Assembly: GCA_009760855.2 (NCBI GenBank)
Contig: WPIO01000230.1
Location: 180,928 to 244,927, forward strand
DNA length: 64,000 nucleotides
Reading direction: 5' to 3'
Source: Cristatella mucedo
Taxonomy: Eukaryota > Bryozoa > Phylactolaemata > Cristatellidae
A program made the position numbers and the translations under genes. The notes under the pieces were generated by a model, which saw only the letters and a program-made list of their open reading frames with translations, made no database searches and was not told where the DNA came from. This document shows positions 55,901 to 64,000 of this stretch, piece after piece (position 1 is the first letter of the stretch; the number at the start of each line of letters is the position of its first letter).

Positions 55901-57235
55901 TCGATCACAAAGTTCTTCTAGAGCGCCTCTCATCTCGCCTGGGCATCACTGGCACTGCTCTGCAGTGGTTCAGGTCCTATCTCAGTGGGAGACTCCAGAG
56001 TATTGACGTGATGTACAAAGATCATCTGAAGTACCTCTGAAATATGGAGTACCTCAGGGCTCTGTGCTAGGTCCGGTCCTTTTCACGGTTTATACTCTGC
56101 CTCTTGCTGGTGTGATTGCCAAGCACAATCTAGGCTCTCACTTCTATGCGGATGACACTCAGTTGTACCTTTGCTTTGATACCTCCCAACCTTCGAGCAC
56201 CTCGAATTTTCTCAACTCACTTGCTGCATGTATTGATGACATCCGCACATGGATGGCAGCAAATTTTCCAAAACTAAACGATGATACAACTTACCCTCTA
56301 GTTATGGGCAAACCCAATGTGATTCAGAAATTGGAAAGGCTGACGGTAAAAATTGGCTCTGCCAGCATGTCCCTAGTTGAATCAGCTCGAGATCTATGTG
56401 TCATGTTCCAAAGAGACCTCTTATTAGACGACCACATCAGCTCCACAGTCAAGTCTGCCCATTTTCAGCTTCACATTGCTAAAATTCGGGCTTGTTTAGA
56501 TAAAGATACCATGTCCAAGTTGGTCCATGCATTCGTGACGTCCTGTCTCGACTTCTGCAACTCACTACTTACTGGCCTACCAGCATGTGCTATCAGGCAA
56601 TTGCAGCTGGTGCAAAACTCTGCAGCTAGGCTTGTCTGTCGTGAGCGTCGCAGTTGCCACATTACACCACTTCTCGCCGACCTGCACTGGCTACCAGTCA
56701 AGCAACAGATTGACTTCAAGGTTTTGTCACTCACTTTTAGGTCACTTCATTCTATGGCTCCAGCCTATCTCTCAGATATACTCCCTCATCAGGCCAAGCA
56801 TTGTACCACCCGCTTTTCGGAATCCAACAGTCTACCAATACGTCGTACAAACCTTAAATCCTTTGGAGACCGTGCATTTAGTTCGTATGCTCCCAAAGCC
56901 TGGAGCTCCCTCCCGACTTGCGTCAGAACATCCCATGACCTGACCACATTTCAAAGGAACTTAAAAACACACCTTTTTAGGACAGCATTTAGTGGGTCCC
57001 TGTGATTCGTCCTTCATGTGCTTATGCATGCTGACACTGTGCATGCTGCAACTTTCCACATTTGCATGCTTACCCTGTGCATGTCACCCCTAACCACGTT
57101 GTTCATGTAGTTTATCAAGCAAGATAGTACTCACGATTCAATCGCGTTTCCCTTTGCAGCAAAGTTAAAACACCTAGGAAGAGATTAAGTTCTCTGTGGG
57201 CACTTTATCAAGTGAATTAATAATAATAATATTAT
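52965..57235 (+). mobile_element. CR1-A LINE copy 3, longest, with a nested insertion
   Basis: 5' sequence from 52965, the endonuclease start at about 53380 (IDLLALTETWLKS), interruption by a reverse CR1-A at 53450-54309, then EN again (TPTGFSFFHTPRSIKTAGG, MGDFNIHFDNLSD, CLSDHM). RT follows at about 55650-56450 (FRANQFTESALLRL, LLDLSAAFVPIDHK, VLGPVLFTVYTLPLAG, FYADDTQLYLCF), then a long open C-terminal frame to 57005 (KAWSSLPTCV). It ends with hairpin and ATT tail at 57235. Stops at about 54577, 54835 and 55738 and frameshifts inactivate it. It is the most complete template for the family in the window. Confidence 0.92.
53450..54309 (-). mobile_element. CR1-A 3' copy nested in the endonuclease of another
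   Basis: It runs from ATT tail (about 53455) through the hairpin to an open C-terminal frame (54178-53693: VTSRLDFCNSLLTGLPAC, LHWLPVKQRIDFKVLSL, KAWNSLPTCV) and is cut near LDDHISS. ATTTAA occurs on both sides (about 53440 and 54308), a likely target-site duplication. It is one of the least mutated C-termini here. Confidence 0.9.
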
Positions 57236-57242
57236 TATTATA

Positions 57243-58330
57243 TGTAGAAAAGGATGCATGTCAATGGGTTTGTAGTAAATACTCTCCACAGAGGCAGCAC
57301 AGCTAAGTGCATAAAGGGCATTTCACATAAGCAAGTTTATAATAATATGATGAAGAATCTAAATTTTAGCTTTCCTAAAGTCATTCAAGTAGACGTCTTG
57401 ATCGAGATTAGCTGAAAGCTCGTGATTAGGGAGCAAAGAAATCAAATACGAATGCAGAGAATCTGAGGTTGGTTAGAAGCACGGGTGAACAAACGGCTTA
57501 AGTTAGATGAGGGAGCAGTGTGGTCGGTGCCTGATTATGGCTTCGTGTGCATAGGCAAGCCGTTGCGAGAACCATGTTATCACACAGTCGTGAATACCAG
57601 AATTTAGTGAAGCGATGTCACTAATGCATTGGCAAGGCTGAGGCGTGCTTCCATAGCAGTGCCATGTATATTCAATCGTGTTAGCTAGCTGAAAATAAGT
57701 TCACTGCACTCCTGAGCTCACTTGGTCATCTAACGTAAGGTCACTTCCTTTCGACCAGGAAACTCGGGTAGGGAAAGGTCACTTTCGACCCAGACACCCA
57801 GATTATGCTTGGAGGTTACCGCAGACATAGCAAGCTGAGTAGATTTTGAGGAGCATCATTTCAATTTTTATAGTAGTATTGAGTTTTCCTAGTATACATA
57901 AGTTGGTTTAATCGCTGTTTCACACGAGCAAGTATTGCTGCCATTGAGGTGTTCATGTCAGCAATACATGGTTCAAGAGAGTTGGATGTGGTGGTAGCAG
58001 AGAGTGATCAAATCACAGACACGTCTGTGTCATGTGCAGGAAAGATAGATTGTGCATGGCGATTACATCGGCTCGAGGTAGAGTGTAAGTTGTGACGTAA
58101 TTGGACCTGGCACAGATCCGTGGGGTGACCATTACTTTTATGGTTCCCAAGATGGTCGGTGCCTGTTGACAAACGGGCTTTGGAATGTCCTACTGAGATG
58201 GGCTGTGAACTAGCAGCTAGACAAGTCATGTCTGTCAACTTTGGTGTCATCGGGCCAGGTTTATGTGGACCGTCAGCCGCAAAAAAGTTCTTGCTATATG
58301 GCCACGGCTTGTGCTGCCGTTAAATCGGTC
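57243..58330 (-). mobile_element. CR1-D relic, uninterrupted copy
   Basis: Decayed LINE matching 61257-63130 in the same orientation and 32000-33010 in reverse. The reverse complement at about 57720 reads like L-D-D-Q-V-S-S-G-V-x-x-T-Y-F-Q-L-A-N-T. Preserves the empty site (GTAGATTTTGAGGAGCATCA at about 57840) of the CR1-A insertion found in the other copy. Confidence 0.65.
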
Positions 58331-58960
58331 AGGTAATCAGAGGGTTTCGTACGATACCAGGCGTGTTAAAGTTGTGCAAACTTGTGAGAATACTCATCGA
58401 CAGCCCAGGAACAAACACACATGCTTTTGGTGTGTATGGGTTCAGTAAGACGTTGACACATCTAGATTAGTTACGACCTCCCTTATCTAGTTTGGTGCAG
58501 AGGCCACCAGCTTGTGCAGCGTCTCTTCAGCTGCAGCACGTTTTGTAAAGCCTGAGTTTTGCTCAATAGTATGCTACTTGTGTAGGCCAAGCACTGTCCC
58601 TCAAGCCAACTTGTCGATATCGCTTCATAATCGTTCTACGAGGTTAAAATTAAGCAACTGACTGGGTCACTGAATTAGCACCAAACAAGGATTTTCGTCA
58701 ATTAATACTGGCAGCAGTATGGTTACAAGTGTGTGCAGTTGAATGCTTTGCACAGTGCATTCAAAATCCTGTCTTTTTTCGCTAGTGGTTCGCAGCAGTT
58801 ATAGATGCGACTGCCTGTGAATGTTAGCCTGTGATTTAATGTGAGTTATATATTTAGATGAACTGCCAGCGTATCACATTGCAGGATGCTGGCCGAGTGG
58901 CTTGGGGTCGTTCAGGATTTGGTGATAGCTGTTGGTTGGTATTTATGATTTGTTTGCTAC
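58331..58960 (-). mobile_element. Tc1-like transposase remnant and flank, second copy
   Basis: Reverse-complement match to 30720-31195. The end of the transposase (a TSY-like end before TGA) maps to about 58442 and the PIEQL-type motif to about 58635. In-frame stops. Flank continues to about 58960. Confidence 0.7.
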
Positions 58961-59299
58961 ATATAGGTTAATAATATTATATGCTAGATGCAAGCCGTGG
59001 TCTTGTCCATAACAGCCTTCGTGTTTCAGGATGTGCAAGTGTGAACAGTGTTATTCGTTGTGCTGTTTCAGCCCTAGTGTATCAGCATTAGAGTATTGTA
59101 TGGTACCCCTGCTGTTTCACTCATGCATGTGTGCTGCACTGATGCACTGCATGCTGATTGGAACTCTCACATTTACGTTGCATCTAAATTCTGCATTCAA
59201 ATCTGCATTCAAAATCGTACGCGTTTATGCTGGTTGGAGAGCCACGTGTTAACGTTGTTGACGAATCCCTTCAATGTAGAATGCAGTTATGTGTGATGG
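58961..59299. other. Unassigned sequence
   Basis: A short duplicated phrase (AAATTCTGCATTCAAATCTGCATTCAAAAT at about 59185, two copies of TCTGCATTCAAA) is the only structure seen. Confidence 0.4.
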
Positions 59300-59944
59300 C
59301 AATGGATCACGGATGATTCCTACGGATGCCTCACAATGCTTTGTTTGCATTTTGGCTGCATTTGCCCACGCTTGTGCTTTTATATTTTCACTGCTTGCTG
59401 GCTGCCGCCTCTTCAAGTGCTGCTGCTCCTGCCCTTTGTTGCTATACCTACGCATGAAACAATTAGCAACTATTGCTAGATTCAGTAATTGCACTTATGC
59501 GAATCAGTTTTATTATTTGTAGTAGTAATGTTGCTGCTCACTTTAGTTATCTATTGAAAGACTGCGTTTTGGTCGAGTTGTGGACAACTCGCAAGTTGCT
59601 TTGCACGCGGATTTCTTTAATAGCTCCGAAATGCAAGCATGGAAGGGTCCTCTTAGTTTAAGCCTAGTTGCTTACAGCCAACAGTATTTGAAATGCAAAC
59701 TTTAGAGACAAAGCCTTGCCTGCAAAGAGGATACCTAATCCTTAGACGGCTTAGATTTTAGAGTCTTATAAAGCAGTGATATGCATTGTTGCATAAATTA
59801 TGTATCCGTCTGCTACCATTGGTATCTCTCCTTATCAGGGATGAGGGTCTTCCAGGATCATTCCGGGAGGATAGATTGCATCAGTGACTGGTTGGCAGTA
59901 CATGCTGGCTTGCTTTGTGTTCTTTTCCCAGTGTGCATGCACGC
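59300..59944. repeat. Second copy of the 50.98-51.60 kb segment
   Basis: High identity to 50985-51600 over more than 600 bp. It then jumps directly into the CR1-B ORF end at 59945, missing about 450 bp that contain the LINE 3' UTR in the other copy. Confidence 0.75.
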
Positions 59945-60860
59945 ATGCATGTGACTCAAGTCGGAAGTGAGTTCCACTCTATGGGAGCATACTCACTAAA
60001 GGCAGGGTCTCCAAAGGGTTTGAGGTGCGTGCCAAGTATAGGTAAACGATTAGATTCCGAAAGGCGTTAGTACTATGCTTAGCCTTGTGTGGAGTAGACC
60101 TAATATATAGGCTGGAGCCAAAGAATAAAGAGACTTACAAGTGAGTGACAGAACATTGAACTCGATGCGTTGCTTGACTGGGAACCAGTGCAGTGCAGGT
60201 CGGCGAGATGTGGTAAGTGTGATAACTATGACGCTCTCGACAGACAAGCCTAGCTGCAGTTTTGCAACAGCTGCAGGCACCTGATTGCCCAAGCCGGTAG
60301 ACCGGCAAGATGGGATTTATAGAAGTCAAGACCGGATGTCGGAAATGCATAGAACAATTTAGATGTGCTATCTTTGTTTAAGCAAGCCCGAATTTTAGCA
60401 ATTTTATGTAGCTGAAAGCAGGCAGACTTGGCTGTGGAGCTAATGCGATCTTCTAGTGAAACTTCACTTTGGAACGTGACACCTAGATTTCGTGCAGATT
60501 TAGCAGGAGAGATGCTGGCAGAGCCGATTGTGGGCGTTGACCTTTCTAATTTCCGTATCACACTTAATTTGCCCATAACTAGTAAGTCGGTTTTATCATC
60601 ATTAAAATTCAGAAAGTTTGCTGCCATCCACATGCGGATGTCATCAATAGATGCAGCAAGTGAGTCGAGAGGGTTCGACGTGATGGAGGGTAGGGAAAGA
60701 TCAAAACAAAGTGCAACTGAGTGTCATCTGCATAGAAGTGATAGCCTAGATTGTGCTTGGCAGTCACATCCGAAAGATAAAGAGTATACGTCGATACAAG
60801 AAGTTGACCAAGCACAGAGCCCTGAGGTACTCCATACTTCAGAGGTGGATTGAGACCTTG
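59945..60860 (-). mobile_element. CR1-B LINE, duplicate copy without 3' UTR
   Basis: The reverse complement reads LKYGVPQGSVLG, YTLYLSDVTAKHNLGYHF and the catalytic YADDTQLHFV, then FLNFNDDKTDLLVMGKLSVI, SARNLGVTFQSEVSLEDRIS and the C-terminus. At the 5' side it shares flank with 35960 (TTGAGACCTTGGTATTGAAT). Confidence 0.87.
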
Positions 60861-61256
60861 GTATTGAATAAAAACTATTTGTATTTCACCCAAGAGAACT
60901 GAATCTCCATCTATTCGCCCCCTTATCTTCACCCAGGCAGTTTGCATATGCCACAGGGCTCACGACTTAGCCTGTCATATGTTGAGCATTATCTCTTTTT
61001 GCATATGTCACCTCACATTCAGATTTTGCAGGGCAACTACGGCCCCCCTACGTAAGCGTTAACAGTCAAGGCTAGTCACTTGTAGAACATTGAACTTGAT
61101 TAACAGGGTGGCTAAGTTGTTTGCATAGAATATGATGCGAATTAATATGAGCCCCATTAATACAGAGGCAAAAGTGTAGCCGTGTAATCTCTCTTTCTCT
61201 CTCTCTCTCTCTCTCCGTCTCTCTCTCTCCCTCTCTCTCTCCTAGCACTGTGCAGA
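60861..61256. repeat. Flank shared in reverse with 33.77-35.96 kb, with (CT)n
   Basis: Contains ATGTCACCTCACATTCAGAT (reverse of 35930), ACAGGGTGGCTAAGTTGTTT (reverse of about 33840) and a CT microsatellite at 61190-61245 matching the GA array at 33611-33766. Confidence 0.8.
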
Positions 61257-61855
61257 ATGTAGAAAAGGATGCACGTGAATGGGTTTCTAATAAATACCCT
61301 CCACATAGGCAGCACAGCTAAGTGCATAAAGGGCAAGTCACTCGGGCAAGTTTCTTTTAATATGAGGAAGGGGCTAGATTTTAGCTCTCCTAAAGTCATT
61401 CAAGTAGACCTCTCGATCGAAATTAGCTAAAAGCTCGGGATTAGGGAGCAAAGAAATTAAATAGGAAATAGAAGAATTTGAGGTCGGTTAGATGCTCGGC
61501 TGAACAAACGACTTCAGTTAGATGAGGGAGCAGCGTGGTCGGTGCATGAATAGAGCTTAGTGTCGATAGGCAAGCCGTTTCGAGAACCATGTTATTGCAC
61601 AGTCGTGAATACCAGAATTTAGTGAAGCAATGTCACTAATGCATTGCTGAGGCGTGCTTGCATAGCAGTGCCAAGTTTATTCAATCGTATTAGCTAGCCG
61701 AAAGTAGGTTCACTCCACACGGTCATCTAACAGAAAGTCACTTCCTTTCGACCTGGAAACTGGGGTAGGGAAAAGTCACTTTCAACCCAGACACCCAGAT
61801 TATGCTTGGAGGTTACCGCAGACATAGCAAGCTGAGTAGATTTTGAGTAATAATA
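61257..61855 (-). mobile_element. CR1-D relic, first part
   Basis: Same order as 57243-57845 (ATGTAGAAAAGGATGCACGT, AGGCAGCACAGCTAAGTGCA), interrupted after GTAGATTTTGAG by a younger LINE. Confidence 0.65.
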
Positions 61856-62656
61856 ATAATAATAATAATAATATTGCACTTGATAAAGCGCCCTCAGAGA
61901 ACTTAATCTCTTTCTAGGCGCTTTACATTTGCTGCAAAGTGATACGCAATAGAATAGTAAGTAAAATCATGCTTGAAAAACAAACAAAATGAATAACATG
62001 GTTAGGGGTTACATGCACTGGGTCAGCATGCAAATGTGGTTAGTGGCAGCATGAACAGTGTCAGCACGCATAAGCACATCGAGGACGAATCACAAGGACC
62101 CACTAAATGCTGTCCTAAATAGGAATGTTTTTAAGTTTCTTTTAAATGTGGTCAGGTCAGGGGATGTTCTGATGCAGGTCGGGAGGGAGTTCCAGGCTGT
62201 GGGAGCATACGAGCTAAATGCACGGTCTCCAAAGGATTTAAGGTTTGTACGAGGTATTTCTAGACTGTTTGGATTCCGAAAAGCGAGTGGTACGATGCTT
62301 TGCCTGATGGGGTAGTATCTCTGAAAGATAGGCTGGAGCCATAGAATGAAGAGACCTAAAAGTGAGCGACAAAACCTTGAAGTCAATCCGTTGCTTGACT
62401 GGTAACCAGTGCAGGTCGGCGAGAAGTGGAGTAATGTGGCAACTGCGACGCTCACGGCAGACAAGCCTAGCTGCAGAGTTTTGCACCAGCTGCAATCGCC
62501 TGATCGCACATGCTGGTAGGCCAGTAAGCAGTGAGTTGCAGAAGTCGAGACGAGATGTCACGAATGCATGGACCAACTTGGACGTGGTATCCTTATCTAA
62601 ACAAGCCCTAATTTTAGCAATGTTATGAAGCTGAAAATAGGCTGATTTGACTGTGG
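61856..62656 (-). mobile_element. CR1-A 3' copy inserted in CR1-D
   Basis: ATT tail at 61850, hairpin at about 61890, then an open C-terminal frame (SRLDFCNSLLTGLPAC, LHWLPVKQRIDFKVLSL; SPDLTTFKRNLKT near the end) up to about 62650. A close relative of 53450-54309. One frame change at about 62265. Confidence 0.9.
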
Positions 62657-63775
62657 AGTAGCATTTCAATTTTAATAGTAGCATTGAGTTTTCCTAGTAC
62701 ACATAAATTGGTTTCATTGTAATGTAACACGAGCAAGTATTGCTGCTATTCAAGTGTTCACGTCAGCAATACATGGTTCAAGAGAGTTGGATGTGCTAGT
62801 AGCAGAGAGTGATCAAATCACAGATATGTCTGTGTCATGTGCAGATAAGATAGATTGTGCATGGTGATTACATCGGCTCGAGGGAGAGTATAAATTGTGA
62901 CTTAAGTGGACCTGGCACAGATCCGTGGGGTGATCCTTACTTTTATGGTTCCCAAGGTGGTCGGTGCCTGTTGACAAACGTGCTTTGGAATGTCCTACTG
63001 AGATGGGCTGTGAACCAGCAGCTAGATAAGTCAACTCTGTCAACTTTGGTGTCTTTGGGCAAGGTTTATGTGGACCGTCAGCCGCAAAAAAATATTTGCT
63101 ATATGGCCACAGCTGCAGCTGCTGTTAAATCGGTCAGGTAATAAGAGGGTTTTCTACGATACCAGGCGTGTTAAAGTTGTGCAAACTTGTGAGAATACTC
63201 ATCGACAGCCCAGAAACAAACACACATGCTTTTGGTGTGTATAGGTTCAGTATGACATCGACATATCTAGATTAGTTACGACCTTCCTTATCTGGCTTGG
63301 TGCAGAGGCCACCAGCTTGTGCAACGTCTCTTCAGCTGCAGCACATTTCGCAGAGCCTGAGTTTTCTTGAATAGTTTGCTACTTGTGTAGGCCAAGCACT
63401 GCCCAACAGCCACTTGTCGATATCGCTTCATAATTGCTCTATGGGGTTGAAATTAGGCAACTGACTGGGTCACTGCATTAGCACCAAACAAGGATTTTCG
63501 TCAATTAGTACTGGCGACAGTATGGTTACAAGTGTGTGCAGTTGAATGCTTTGCACAGTGCATGTGAAATCCAGTATTTTTTCGCTAGTGGTTCACAGCT
63601 GTTATAGATGCGACTGCCTGTGGATGTTAGCCTGTGATTTAATGTGAGTTATGTATTCAGATGAACTGCCAGCGGATCACATTGCAGGATGCTGGCCGAG
63701 TGGCTTGGTGTCGTTCAGGATTTGGTGATAGCTGTTGGTTGGTATTTATGATTTGTTTTTTTGTGTGCATGTACT
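62657..63775 (-). mobile_element. CR1-D remainder and Tc1 transposase remnant, third copy
   Basis: 62657-63120 matches 57846-58330. 63120-63510 matches the Tc1 C-terminus (reverse of 30800-31190), ending in a TGA at about 63248. 63510-63775 matches 58720-58960. Confidence 0.7.
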
Positions 63776-63972
63776 TGCTTGCACTGTGCCTGTTGCTTGC
63801 ATATGTTACCACCAATCATTCGGTAATACTTTTTATACAGCATCTGTGAGGTACATAGAAAGCGATTCAGTTCTTTGAAGTCGCTACGTAAATGTATTAT
63901 TATTATTATAAACGGAGTAAGCTAAGCACTGTCATCGATCTCCATGAATGGCAGCCTGTATCCGTTTTGTAG
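63776..63972 (+). repeat. LINE-tail relic and duplicated exon flank
   Basis: TGTTACCACCAATCATTCGG and an ATT tract (63893-63910) match 30400-30530 in reverse. The last 60 bp (GGCAGCCTGTATCCGTTTTG then TAG) match the acceptor of exon 30342-29088. Beyond GTGCCAGATT the similarity fades quickly, so whether an exon follows on the plus strand cannot be told before the window ends. Confidence 0.65.
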
Positions 63973-64000
63973 GTGCCAGATTCCAGTCATCCAGATTCCA

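Noticed and set aside
53450-57235. Twin-priming inversion of a single LINE
   Set aside because: Both arms have their own 3' hairpin and ATT tail and the EN frame continues across the reverse arm, so this is a nested insertion.

Overview
The window looks like a metazoan, non-vertebrate nuclear genome: intron-bearing genes with consensus GT/AG sites, a BIR/UBA/RING apoptosis-inhibitor-type gene, many CR1/L2-like LINE copies, a tRNA-derived SINE, a Gypsy-type LTR element, degenerate Tc1 copies, satellites and long microsatellites. The sequence does not identify the species. No bacterial operon, rRNA, CRISPR array or intact tRNA gene was seen.

The main cellular gene is on the minus strand. Exons that fit together run from 16850 down to 5257: an exon with hydrophobic stretches and an intact BIR (16850-15894), a linker plus first half of a BIR (15793-15398), the second half of that BIR (13778-13575), another BIR first half (9911-9747), a UBA-like exon (6742-6478) and the C-terminal RING (5432-5257). 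This is the layout of multi-BIR cIAP/XIAP-type E3 ligases. Most junctions are phase 1, so the exons are interchangeable in frame. Further minus-strand exon candidates upstream (19640-19551, 24356-24171, 30342-29088) also end in phase 1. They may be 5' exons of the same gene or belong to another.

Most of the rest is repeats. A dominant LINE family (here CR1-A) appears as long broken copies (2.2-4.7, 24.9-27.4 and 53.0-57.2 kb) and many 3' fragments. Older families (here CR1-B, -C, -D) lie at 7.6, 12, 32, 36, 40, 52, 57-58 and 60-63 kb. CR1-A, CR1-B, CR1-C and the SINE share a 3' end that can fold into a hairpin and is followed by ATT-type repeats, which suggests the SINE uses the LINE machinery. 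A 4.7-kb LTR retrotransposon (45107-49820) encodes Gag and protease on the minus strand, separated by one in-frame TAG, and has no reverse transcriptase or integrase. It sits inside a 1.49-kb TATA-containing repeat whose uninterrupted second copy is at 36.2-37.7 kb.

The window also records several duplications. Satellite, spacer and RING exon at 0-5.6 kb recur at 41.6-44.7 kb, where the RING has lost a zinc ligand and its stop codon. The interval 30.34-36.2 kb recurs inverted at about 60-64 kb. Paired loci preserve near-empty target sites for the LTR element and for several LINE insertions, so the order of events can be read. I found no convincing new multi-gene system. The most noteworthy points are the modular IAP gene, the Gag-stop-Pro element without pol, and the shared LINE/SINE 3' hairpin.
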